DNA from: Promethearchaeota archaeon
GTDB taxonomy: Archaea; Asgardarchaeota; Lokiarchaeia; Sigynarchaeales; SOKP01
Direction: 5' to 3'
Assembly: GCA_004524515.1 (NCBI GenBank)
Contig: SDNV01000060.1
Coordinates: 1 to 16,547 of the forward strand
DNA length: 16,547 bases
Numbering within the stretch: position 1 is the stretch's first letter; every line of letters begins with the position of its first letter. Shown one piece after another: positions 7,494-14,558 of the stretch. A program made the translations under genes and the position numbers. A model generated the notes under the pieces. It had not been told where the DNA came from. It did no database searches and saw nothing but the letters and a program-made list of their open reading frames with translations.

Positions 7494-7662
7494 ATATCTA
7501 TATGCAGTAATGTTTAAACTTAGATATTATTAATATTTCTCTCTGATATTTATAACTTATTCTTTACAAAATGGGACATTTAAGATTTAGGATAAATAAA
7601 CCTTCATAATTAAATATATTTTTCTCAGAATGGGCTTCTAAGGAGTTTATAAATATTTAGAT

Positions 7663-8769
7663 TTAATTTGTGTTTATTTTTAATGGTGGAACATAGACCT
7701 CTCTTGGTCCTGTTCTATTTAAAGCAATTGCAGTTTCAGGACAATGATGGGCACATACTCCACAGCCTATACATTTATTTTCATTTATAATTGCCGTTGC
7801 ATCAATTAAATCTATTGCTTCCATGGGACATTTTTCGACACAAGTTCCACATCCTATACATTCTGATTCTTTGACTTTTGCCATATAACTGGTGTAACAA
7901 TGATAAGGTGAGATTCCCCCATAATACATTTGAAAAATACCACAACAACATTTACAGCAATTGCAGATGGCCTCCTCCTCTAATTCCGGTTTTAAATGGA
8001 CATGAAATGCTTTATGAACAAGTCCTTCATCTTCAGATAATTTCAATACCTTTATCGCTTCATCCTTGCTAATGGGATTTCCAAAATTATGTTGAATAGC
8101 AAAGATTGCACTTTTACCAAATAAAAGACAATTTGTTCTCTCTTGTGTAACTTTACAGGGATCATTTAAAAGATCTTTTTCATGCCGACAATAACAGTGA
8201 GTATAAGCTATATCGTCGTACTTATCGATAATTTTTGAAACTTCTTCATAAGGAACGATGTTCTCTTTAGGAAGCTCATCTATTTCTTGTTCCACGGGCA
8301 CTATTCGATTAACGGGCGGAAAATTTTTAAATCCCTCTACCACAGAATCATAATTTTTTTGGGTAGCTTCACTCATCCCTTTAAATAATTTATCAAATAA
8401 TTTAGCCAGCTTCTTTTGCTTCTCCCCTGTTTCACCCCTCATAAGAGTATATTCAAACATTCCCGGAAAAGGACCTAATAGTCGATAAACCATAATACCT
8501 GTTCTTCGGCTAGGTACGCCAACTAAAATTCCATCGTCCATTAGACTATTTAGCATTAATTCTAAGGATTCTTCATCGAAATTTACCCTCTCTTTGATTT
8601 GCTCAATACTTAAATTTGGTTTTCTATTGAAAACTTTAACGATAAACTTAGCTTGATCCTCATTCATTATGGTTTGTAATAATTCAATCAAATTTTCATT
8701 AATAGGCATTGGCATTTGACCGGCTTTTGCCACGGTTCTTGCTACTTTATACCAAAATTGTTCTGACAT
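7663..8769 (-). CDS. Winged-helix and multi-[4Fe-4S] ferredoxin-type protein
   Basis: It is 368 residues. The N-terminal part (about 35-95) looks like a winged helix: LSIEQIKERVNFDEESLELMLNSLMDDGILVG, then a strand pair. The middle has CYCRH (Cys192, Cys194) with Cys205 and Cys214, then a dense CNCCKCCC cluster (269-276). The C-terminus has two classical ferredoxin motifs, CIGCGTCVEKCP (304-315) and CIGCGVCAHHCP (333-344), each expected to hold a [4Fe-4S] cluster. No membrane segment is seen. The family is recurrent in anaerobes but poorly characterised; electron transfer or redox sensing are both reasonable. A DUF134 regulator lies 108 bases upstream on the same strand. ATG 8769 is preceded by a weak AAAGGGT. 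Confidence 0.85.
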   Translation of the reverse strand: MSEQFWYKVARTVAKAGQMPMPINENLIELLQTIMNEDQAKFIVKVFNRKPNLSIEQIKERVNFDEESLELMLNSLMDDGILVGVPSRRTGIMVYRLLGPFPGMFEYTLMRGETGEKQKKLAKLFDKLFKGMSEATQKNYDSVVEGFKNFPPVNRIVPVEQEIDELPKENIVPYEEVSKIIDKYDDIAYTHCYCRHEKDLLNDPCKVTQERTNCLLFGKSAIFAIQHNFGNPISKDEAIKVLKLSEDEGLVHKAFHVHLKPELEEEAICNCCKCCCGIFQMYYGGISPYHCYTSYMAKVKESECIGCGTCVEKCPMEAIDLIDATAIINENKCIGCGVCAHHCPETAIALNRTGPREVYVPPLKINTN

Positions 8770-8877
8770 TAATTTACCCTTTGATTTTAGTATTCCTAAT
8801 TAAAATTAAATAAATTAAAAATCCATAATTTAATTATGTAACGATATCCGTTTATAAGTGGGTAACCAATGTAATCA

Positions 8878-9306
8878 TTAAATGGGTTCTTTCACTAAGT
8901 AATAGGTATTCTTGGAATTACATTTTGGACAATTGGCTTTTCTTTCTTTTGATGCATTTTGATCTTCCCATTCAGCATTACAATTCAAACAGCCATACCC
9001 ATTGAATATTTTTTTGAAACTTATATTGCCACCGTAAACTCTTATCGTCTTGCCCTCAATTAATGCCTTGGTTGCTTTTTGATGAGCACTCTCTAATATT
9101 CTAGAAAAAGTAGGTTGAGAAACTCCCATTTTATCTGCCGATTCTTTTTGATTGAGTTTGATATAATGTTTTAAACGCATCGCCTCAAACTCAGACACAT
9201 TTAAAATTACAAAATTTTCCGTTTTTAAATCTGATTTGGGTACATCTACAAAATAGATATTATTGGGAGTCCTTTTAACATGTCTCATGCGAGTTCTACG
9301 GCCCAT
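8878..9306 (-). CDS. DUF134 (UPF0251) HTH protein with C-terminal zinc ribbon
   Basis: It is 142 residues. RMRHVKRTPNNIYF at the N-terminus is the family opening. The central VSEFEAMRLKHYIKLNQKESADKMGVSQPTFSRIL is a sigma-70-region-4-like helix-turn-helix, and KALIEGKTIRVYGG follows, as in the family. The C-terminal CLNCNAEW ... CPKCNSKN pairs of Cys should bind zinc, an extension found in part of the family. Probably a DNA-binding regulator. It is upstream of the Fe-S protein on the same strand and divergent from the transporter. A TATAAATAAT lies 25-34 bases before ATG 9306, so the mRNA is probably leaderless. Confidence 0.88.
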   Translation of the reverse strand: MGRRTRMRHVKRTPNNIYFVDVPKSDLKTENFVILNVSEFEAMRLKHYIKLNQKESADKMGVSQPTFSRILESAHQKATKALIEGKTIRVYGGNISFKKIFNGYGCLNCNAEWEDQNASKERKANCPKCNSKNTYYLVKEPI

Positions 9307-9330
9307 TTTGAAAGTAACAACTTATCGTCT

Positions 9331-9340
9331 ATTATTTATA
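9331..9340 (-). promoter_or_regulatory. TATA box of the DUF134 gene
   Basis: TATAAATAAT on the minus strand, centred about 30 bases before ATG 9306, the distance expected for a leaderless or near-leaderless archaeal mRNA. Confidence 0.4.
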
Positions 9341-9638
9341 CTAAAATCCAATTTAATAATAATTATTCAAAATCACGTAATTATTATTTCAAAAACAATT
9401 TTAAATTAAAAATTTTTGTATTATTAGAAAGAAATTTTGGTTTTTCGTTTATTTCACAGATATTTTTTATGACTTAATCAACTGTGAGAATTAAATCAAG
9501 CTTCGAAGTAATAGAAGCTAAATTTTTTCTTAGCAGTTTTTTCAAAAAAATAAAAATGACATTAATTTTAAAAATCCTTTTATCTAATATTTAAAAAACA
9601 ATTGAAATTTTTTAATAAAAATAATTTTGGCAATGATA
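9341..9638. other. Divergent intergenic region between DUF134 and transporter genes
   Basis: I see no gene here. It contains a 10-bp inverted repeat, AATAATAATT (9355-9364) and AATTATTATT (9379-9388), with a 14-base spacer containing TCACG. A T-rich region near 9608-9616 is the best TATA candidate for the transporter. The repeat is A/T-only and could be chance. Confidence 0.4.
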
Positions 9639-11033
9639 ATGTCAGATATAAAACCTTTAAAAATTGAACATACTAAAAAAAATATGGCTTCATACGGTTT
9701 TGCTAAAGCTCTCAATGAATTTATGGATATGGCATTTACGGCTTTTGGTTTCTATTACTATGAAAGTGAGATTGGATTAAATGTTCTACTTGTGGGTTTA
9801 GGATATATTCTCTTTGCGGTATATAATGCTATAAATGACCCGCTTGTAGGTTATTTGACTGATCGACCATTCAAATTCACTAAAAAATGGGGAAGGCGTT
9901 TTCCTTGGATCATGCTTGGTGGGGTGGTATGGGTTATTAGTTATATTCTTATATTTTCACCTCCGAATGTTGATCCGCAATCAGGAGCTTGGATACTATT
10001 TGCCTGGCTTCTTTTTGCCACATGTTTTTATGATACGTTTGCCTCAATATTTTTCGTGAGCTTTTCTTCCCTTTATCCAGATAAATTCAGATCAATAGAA
10101 GAGCGTCGAACTGCTAACGCCATTGCTACGCCTGTTGGTGTTTTGGGGATTGTTGCAGGAGGAATTGTGCCCCCTCTTTTTATTACTTTTGGAGTCCCGA
10201 TTACATATGTTATTCAAGCCGGAGTAATGATGATCGTTGGTCTTATTTTGTTAGTGATATCAATTCCAGGATGTCGAGAGGATCAGGAGACAATTGACCG
10301 GTATCTGAGTACTCATGATAAGCAAAAACGTAGCTCCTTCTTTAAATCTCTGAGAACCGCTTTGAAACAAAGAAATTTTGTCATATTTATAATAACTTAT
10401 ACATTATATCGAAGTTTAGTAATATGCGTTCAGTCATCTATACCATATGTTATCCGGTTTGTAATGAAAATGGAAGCTAGTTCTATGACTTTAATTATGG
10501 CAGGATTTCTTTTAGGGGCAATCTTTTCAATTCCTTTATGGATGAAATTAGCGAGAAAAACAAATAATAATCGAAAAATAATAATGATCTCTGGTTTATT
10601 CCTTGCGTTCATAAGTATCCCATTATCCTTTATCACCAACTATTTTGTACTTATAATAGTACTTATAATTTGGGGAATAGCTCTTGGAGGGTTTTGGGTC
10701 ATGTTGGCACCAGTTTTGGCCGATGTAATCGACGAATCAGTATGCATTACCGAAAAACGTGAAGAAGGGATATATATGGGATTTCAGCAATTCTTCGGCA
10801 GACTGGGTATTTTAGCGCAAGCCATTACATTTGTAATAGTACATTCTTTAACAGGCTTTCAAGAAGGTGCTGCTACTCAATCAGATTTAGCTACTTTTGG
10901 AATTCAACTACATTTTGGGATTATTCCTTTTGTATTTATGCTGATCGCTATGATTGTGTTTATTAAATGGTATGATATTACTCCAGAGAAAGCAAAGGCG
11001 AATCAAGAAAAAGTGGATGAATTATGTTTATAA
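9639..11033 (+). CDS. GPH-family (MelB-like) sugar/cation symporter, MFS fold
   Basis: About 465 residues with roughly 12 hydrophobic segments. The diagnostic GPH signature lies between helices 2 and 3: NDPLVGYLTDRPFKFTKKWG then RRFPWIMLGG. Members move glycosides, pentosides or hexuronides with Na+ or H+; the substrate cannot be read from the sequence. The cytoplasmic mid-loop (about residues 215-245, CREDQETIDRYLSTHDKQKR) and the C-terminal KWYDITPEKA tail are also family-like. Starts at TTG 9627, ATG 9633 and ATG 9639 are in frame. I chose 9639 because a TATA-like T-rich box lies about 26 bases upstream and no Shine-Dalgarno supports the others. No sugar-metabolism gene is adjacent. Confidence 0.9.
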   Translation: MSDIKPLKIEHTKKNMASYGFAKALNEFMDMAFTAFGFYYYESEIGLNVLLVGLGYILFAVYNAINDPLVGYLTDRPFKFTKKWGRRFPWIMLGGVVWVISYILIFSPPNVDPQSGAWILFAWLLFATCFYDTFASIFFVSFSSLYPDKFRSIEERRTANAIATPVGVLGIVAGGIVPPLFITFGVPITYVIQAGVMMIVGLILLVISIPGCREDQETIDRYLSTHDKQKRSSFFKSLRTALKQRNFVIFIITYTLYRSLVICVQSSIPYVIRFVMKMEASSMTLIMAGFLLGAIFSIPLWMKLARKTNNNRKIIMISGLFLAFISIPLSFITNYFVLIIVLIIWGIALGGFWVMLAPVLADVIDESVCITEKREEGIYMGFQQFFGRLGILAQAITFVIVHSLTGFQEGAATQSDLATFGIQLHFGIIPFVFMLIAMIVFIKWYDITPEKAKANQEKVDELCL

Positions 11034-11062
11034 TCCACCAATTAAAATAACTACAAAATTAA

Positions 11063-11072
11063 TTTTTTTTTT
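11063..11072 (+). terminator. T10 run after the GPH transporter
   Basis: Ten T residues 30 bases after the transporter stop codon, typical of archaeal termination and without an obvious stem. Confidence 0.5.
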
Positions 11073-11209
11073 ATTTTTATGTTTCTTATATGTAAAATTC
11101 TAATTATTATTTAAAGAAATGCAATAAAATTATTTTAAAAAGTGCGTTTATTATATTAACATCTAAATAGTAATTAGTCTTCGCTATATTTAAATTATAA
11201 CCACTTAAG

Positions 11210-12352
11210 GTGAAAAGGATTCGATTTATTGAATATCAAATTGTAATTGGAGATTCGCCTCCTGGGATAATAACTAATCATCTTAGAAATTTCACTCATA
11301 TAGAACATAATCTCACAGATGAAATTTTGACAGCGGAAGATCAAAGAAAAGATAAGGACTCTTTATTTCCAGAAGGAGTTATACATCATCTTTCAAAAGA
11401 AAGATATATTTGGAATTTTTCCTTGATATATAGAGAGAAAAGTTTTGATATTATCAAATGGAGAACATCTTTTACCTGGAAAGAAAAAGAAAAATTTGAT
11501 AAAAATCAAGAGGTATCAATGGAAAAAGGATTATTTATTGGTGTGAATGCGGGAATATTTTTTATTTTAATTGATGAGGATATTTTTGAGAATTTTAATA
11601 AATTGGCAGATATGATGGATATATTTCTTGAAAAAACGGGTAATGGTGGAGCACCTTTTTTAGTTTATGGTCTTATTGAAAATAAGCAAAAAATTATTGA
11701 ATTGAAAACAAATAAAGAATTATTAAAAAATTTGGCTGATGTTAAGAAATGGGTATCCCAACATGGAGGAGAATTTCGACTTGAAAATTTAAAAGAAATT
11801 CGATTAAATTTAAGCTATTTGATAACAGAATATTCACATTTTATTCTATCGAAACTTAAAACTAAAACGAATTATCCACACCTCCAAGTAGGAGAATTAC
11901 ATTATTTAGATTATGAAGACTTGAGTAAATTAAAGGAGATTGAACATTCACTATCAGAACAATTAAAAACTGGTGAAACTATAGATAAAGTATTATCTGA
12001 ACTCTTTTTTGAATATTTAAAGATGCCAGAATTTCAAGAAGAAGCATTTGAACCTTTAACAGAGCCTAATGGGATAGATGATTTCTTGAAAGAGCCCTTC
12101 AAACCCAAAGCTTCTAAAATTAAAATAATATTAGAGGAAATTAGAAAAGGAATAAGACGACAATGTCCTAACTGTTTTAATAAGGATCGTAATAAAATAC
12201 GTGAAATTATTGATCGAGAAAATATCATAATGAAAAATCCCAACATTTATGGGTGGAAATATGCTTGTGGAATATGCGGTCATATTTGGCGAATAGAGAG
12301 AGATTCGATTGAATATGAAATTGAAAGAAATAAGGATTCCAAAAATTTTTAA
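11210..12352 (+). CDS. GTPase-fold (degenerate Ras-like) protein with C-terminal zinc ribbon
   Basis: It is 380 residues. I do not recognise a named family. The first ~220 residues follow the order of a small GTPase: strand FIEYQIVIGDSPPGIITNHL, a strand ending in IIKWRTSFTW, LFIGVNAGIFFILIDEDIFENFNKL (like beta-4/switch region), APFLVYGLIENKQ (like the G4 strand) and a long C-terminal helix. The P-loop position reads G14-DSPP-G19-I-I, without the catalytic Lys and Ser/Thr, and no NKxD is present, so nucleotide binding is doubtful. The C-terminus has CPNC (319-322) and CGIC (353-356) separated by 30 residues, a zinc ribbon. The start shown is GTG 11210, which is embedded in an AAGGTG Shine-Dalgarno-like motif. 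The GTPase resemblance is my inference. Confidence 0.75.
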   Translation: MKRIRFIEYQIVIGDSPPGIITNHLRNFTHIEHNLTDEILTAEDQRKDKDSLFPEGVIHHLSKERYIWNFSLIYREKSFDIIKWRTSFTWKEKEKFDKNQEVSMEKGLFIGVNAGIFFILIDEDIFENFNKLADMMDIFLEKTGNGGAPFLVYGLIENKQKIIELKTNKELLKNLADVKKWVSQHGGEFRLENLKEIRLNLSYLITEYSHFILSKLKTKTNYPHLQVGELHYLDYEDLSKLKEIEHSLSEQLKTGETIDKVLSELFFEYLKMPEFQEEAFEPLTEPNGIDDFLKEPFKPKASKIKIILEEIRKGIRRQCPNCFNKDRNKIREIIDRENIIMKNPNIYGWKYACGICGHIWRIERDSIEYEIERNKDSKNF

Positions 12353-12402
12353 AATTTTATTAATGATTAACCACACACTTTTTTAAATCATATTTTATAT
12401 AC

Positions 12403-13590
12403 ATGGTGTTTGCAATAAAGATAAAGTATGCTGATAGGATTGGAAGATTACCTCCATATATATTTGCTGAAATAGAGCAATTAAAATCAGAAAAAAGGAA
12501 GCAAGGGATTGATTTAATCCCCTTAGGTATTGGAGACCCCGATTTAAACACTCCAGAATTAATTTTAAATGAAATGATTGAACAAGTGAAAATTCCTGAA
12601 AATCAGAATTATCCTACGAGCATGGGAGAGGAAGATTACCGCCAGGCAGTTGCAAGATGGAATGAAGTTCGATATGGTGTAGATTTAAATCCCGATTCCG
12701 AAGTTTCCCATGTCTCTGGAGGAAAAGAAGGAGTAGCAAATATCGCAAGAGCTTTTATCAATCCGGGAGATATTGTTTTGTGTCCCAATCCAGGATATCC
12801 CGTCTATGAAAATGGCGCGACTAAACTATGCGACGGGAATCCATATTTATTACCACTTAAAGAAGAGAATGATTTTCTTCCTGATTTAGAGAATGTTAAT
12901 ACTAAAATACTTAAAAAAGCTAAGTTGATGTATTTAAATTATCCCAACAATCCCACAGGCGCGATCGCTCCAAAAGATTATTTAAAAAAAGTGTGTGATT
13001 ATGCTGAGGATTATAACTTTTTTATTGTGTACGATAATCCCTATTCCGAATTTACTTTCGATGACTATATTGCTCCAAGCATACTTCAAATCAATAATAA
13101 TCATGTAGAAATAAATAGTTCCTCAAAAATGTTTAATATGACAGGATTTCGGTGTGGTTGGATTGCTGGCAATGCTGAAATTATTGAGGGGTTGAGGAAA
13201 ATAAAATCCCAAATAGATTCTGGAGGACCCATTTTTATACAAAAGGCAGTTATTAAAGGCTTAAATGAATATATATCTGAGAAAAAGCCAGAAATTGTTC
13301 AATATACAATGGACATCTATCAAGAAAGAAGAGATATTTTAATCAAAGGTTTAAACGAAATTGGTTGGAAAACTAAAAAGCCTAAAGCCACATTCTATAT
13401 CTGGACCCAAATTCCAGAAGGAGAGAAGAATAGCATGGAATTTGTTAAAAAACTAATAAATGTTGGTGTAGTCATCACACCAGGAATTGGGTTTGGAGAA
13501 TATGGAGAAGGTTTTGTAAGATTTGCTTTAACTCAACCAATTGAAAGAATACAAGAAGCAGTATTAAGAATAGAAAAAGTTATTCAGTAA
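12403..13590 (+). CDS. dapL: LL-diaminopimelate aminotransferase-type PLP enzyme
   Basis: Class I/II fold-type I aminotransferase of 395 residues. The N-terminus ADRIGRLPPYIFAEI and LGIGDPDLNTP match DapL. Other landmarks are SGGKEGVANIARAF, NPGYPVYENG, the cofactor-contacting LNYPNNPTGA, VYDNPYSEF (Asp and Tyr), Schiff-base Lys in SSSKMFNMTGFRCGW, and the substrate-carboxylate Arg in GFGEYGEGFVRFALT. DapL converts tetrahydrodipicolinate to LL-diaminopimelate with glutamate for lysine synthesis. No other lysine gene is adjacent, so aspartate or another amino acid could be the real substrate. The ATG 12403 start is doubtful: a TATTTTATATAC box lies immediately before it, and family proteins usually begin closer to the ADRI motif. 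Confidence 0.85.
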   Translation: MVFAIKIKYADRIGRLPPYIFAEIEQLKSEKRKQGIDLIPLGIGDPDLNTPELILNEMIEQVKIPENQNYPTSMGEEDYRQAVARWNEVRYGVDLNPDSEVSHVSGGKEGVANIARAFINPGDIVLCPNPGYPVYENGATKLCDGNPYLLPLKEENDFLPDLENVNTKILKKAKLMYLNYPNNPTGAIAPKDYLKKVCDYAEDYNFFIVYDNPYSEFTFDDYIAPSILQINNNHVEINSSSKMFNMTGFRCGWIAGNAEIIEGLRKIKSQIDSGGPIFIQKAVIKGLNEYISEKKPEIVQYTMDIYQERRDILIKGLNEIGWKTKKPKATFYIWTQIPEGEKNSMEFVKKLINVGVVITPGIGFGEYGEGFVRFALTQPIERIQEAVLRIEKVIQ

Positions 13591-13599
13591 TAATTTAGA

Positions 13600-13607
13600 T
13601 TTTTTTT
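13600..13607 (+). terminator. T8 run after the aminotransferase gene
   Basis: Eight T residues about 10 bases after the stop, just before the convergent small gene ends at 13612. Confidence 0.4.
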
Positions 13608-13611
13608 ACAA

Positions 13612-13791
13612 TTATTTAGATCTTTGCTTATATTTCTTCCATAGATAACCTAATCGAATTTCTTCTTCAATTTCTATTTCTGCTGGCACATTTTTAGACA
13701 TATCGAATATATATCTATAAGAAAACTCATTAAATGGTTTATCCTCTCTTTTTTTTTCTTTTTTATCATAAAAATCTACTGAAAGTTCCAT
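13612..13791 (-). CDS. Small hypothetical protein (59 residues)
   Basis: Intact frame from ATG 13791 to TAA at 13612. GAGG lies about 10-13 bases upstream as a weak Shine-Dalgarno. The sequence runs MELSVDFYDKKEKKRED, FNEFSYRYIFDMSKNVP, AEIEIEEEIRLGYLWKKYKQ. It is charged, with no signal peptide or membrane helix. The FxYxxIFDxSKxxP stretch is also present in the 45-residue protein on the same strand (14040-14177), so these are likely members of one family. A TATA box flanked by an inverted repeat lies upstream (13874-13911). I cannot assign a function. It is convergent with the aminotransferase. Confidence 0.6.
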   Translation of the reverse strand: MELSVDFYDKKEKKREDKPFNEFSYRYIFDMSKNVPAEIEIEEEIRLGYLWKKYKQRSK

Positions 13792-13873
13792 ATAAACTAA
13801 ACCTCAATATTTTTTTCTTGGGTACAAATTAATTTAAATTTGCTATTGTAATAGTGTTATTATTAAAATATCA

Positions 13874-13911
13874 AACCAGATATATAAATCTTCTGGTTAA
13901 ATTATCTGGAT
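13874..13911. promoter_or_regulatory. Operator-like array of TCTGGWT half-sites flanking a TATA box
   Basis: AACCAGA (13874-13880) and TCTGGTT (13892-13898) form a 7-bp inverted repeat enclosing TATATAAA, which is TTTATATA on the minus strand. A third half-site, TCTGGAT, is at 13905-13911, and a fourth, ATCCAGA, is farther away at 13989-13995. This is the expected layout for a repressor masking the promoter of the 59-residue protein gene. Confidence 0.5.
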
Positions 13912-14039
13912 AAGGATATAAATGAATATAGATAATGAAATTAAAAATTAATCTTTAATATATCATCCAATTATTGTAATATCATAAAATCCAGAAACTT
14001 TGCTTAAAATTAAAAAATTTATATAAAATTTCTAAGTTA

Positions 14040-14177
14040 TCACCATCCTATTTCTTTATCAAAAAGATAACATTCTGCCGATATTGGAAATTTAGTGGTA
14101 TCAAATATTTCACTATAATCAAAAGCTTTTTCAATAATATCTGTGATAATAGCTTGTTTATCACCAATAACAGTCAT
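14040..14177 (-). CDS. Small hypothetical protein (45 residues) with consensus Shine-Dalgarno
   Basis: ATG 14177 to TGA at 14040. AGGAGGTGT, the full archaeal Shine-Dalgarno, ends three bases before the start; it is the strongest ribosome site in the window, which strongly supports translation. The protein runs MTVIGDKQAIITDIIEKAF, DYSEIFDTTKFPISAEC, YLFDKEIGW. Residues 19-31 share FxYxxIFDxxKxP with the 59-residue protein downstream. No signal peptide, membrane helix or metal motif is seen (one Cys). It could be a shortened version of its neighbour, because that protein continues past the equivalent of the final GW. Function unknown. A candidate structured leader (14205-14400) lies upstream. 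Confidence 0.65.
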   Translation of the reverse strand: MTVIGDKQAIITDIIEKAFDYSEIFDTTKFPISAECYLFDKEIGW

Positions 14178-14180
14178 ATT

Positions 14181-14189
14181 ACACCTCCT
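14181..14189 (-). promoter_or_regulatory. Consensus Shine-Dalgarno for the 45-residue protein
   Basis: AGGAGGTGT on the minus strand, with full complementarity to the archaeal 16S tail across GGAGGTG, is placed three bases before ATG 14177. Most other genes here have weak, overlapping or no such sites. Confidence 0.7.
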
Positions 14190-14204
14190 TTTGTTGTTGT
14201 TATT

Positions 14205-14400
14205 TTTAGTTTTTTAGACCCCTAAGCAAGAAATAACTCGAATATGACCTCTTTCAAATAAATCTCACGCGACAAGCAAACAAATCCATGAAAATTTTAT
14301 AAGAAAAAGGTCAGATTCGCTTGCTCGCTTTATAATACTACTACTAATACTACTCCGCCTAAGACGCGTAACAATGTGTTTGAAGTAGTAGTATACGAAG
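14205..14400 (-). ncRNA. Candidate structured RNA / 5' leader of the 45-residue protein gene
   Basis: Two strong self-complementary units occur in a locally GC-richer stretch. One pairs CGAATATGACC (14239-14249) with GGTCAGATTCG (14309-14319; one mismatch) plus AGCAAG (14225-14230) with CTTGCT (14320-14325). The other pairs ATACTACTACT (14335-14345) with AGTAGTAGTAT (14384-14394). A competing pairing also exists: GCGACAAGC (14269-14277) against GCTTGCTCGC (14319-14328), with one bulge. I favour the minus strand because a TATA-like TTTATATAAA near 14431-14440 would start a transcript at about 14410 that reads into the 45-residue gene. The strand and the folding are inference. No known RNA family was recognised. 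Confidence 0.45.
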
Positions 14401-14558
14401 TCATTATTATAAAAGATATAGATTATTTTTATATAAATTTTTTCTTAATCTTCTTGATTTTATGAATATATAACCAAAAAAAATCCATTTTTTCCATTTT
14501 TGTTTATCATATCTGTTTAATAAAAGCCCTTTTTTTAATATCAATCCTTATTTATTTT
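14401..14558. other. A/T-rich promoter region of the GuaA-type gene
   Basis: No gene is visible. A palindromic TTTATATAAA (about 14431-14440) can serve either direction. TTTAATATC near 14533-14541 lies about 22 bases before ATG 14559 and is the likeliest box for a leaderless GuaA-type mRNA. Confidence 0.35.

Noticed and set aside
9280..9477. Plus-strand open frame overlapping the start of the DUF134 gene
   Set aside because: Its first part is antisense to well-supported DUF134 coding sequence and the rest is low-complexity A/T; no Shine-Dalgarno or family match.
13612..14177. The 45- and 59-residue genes as one gene broken by a frameshift
   Set aside because: 248 bases of non-coding, stop-rich sequence with its own promoter elements separate them, and both contain the same motif, so they are copies rather than halves.
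14254..14289. 11-residue minus-strand leader peptide (ATG 14289 to TGA) inside the candidate RNA loop
   Set aside because: It has no Shine-Dalgarno and is short enough to arise by chance; noted only as a possibility for attenuation.
14334..14394. ACTACT-type repeats as a CRISPR array or microsatellite
   Set aside because: Only two short direct copies of AATACTACT occur with no regular spacers; the inverted-repeat explanation is better.
14205..14400. tRNA gene
   Set aside because: GGTCAGATTCG vaguely recalls a T-arm, but no cloverleaf, acceptor stem or anticodon arm can be drawn.
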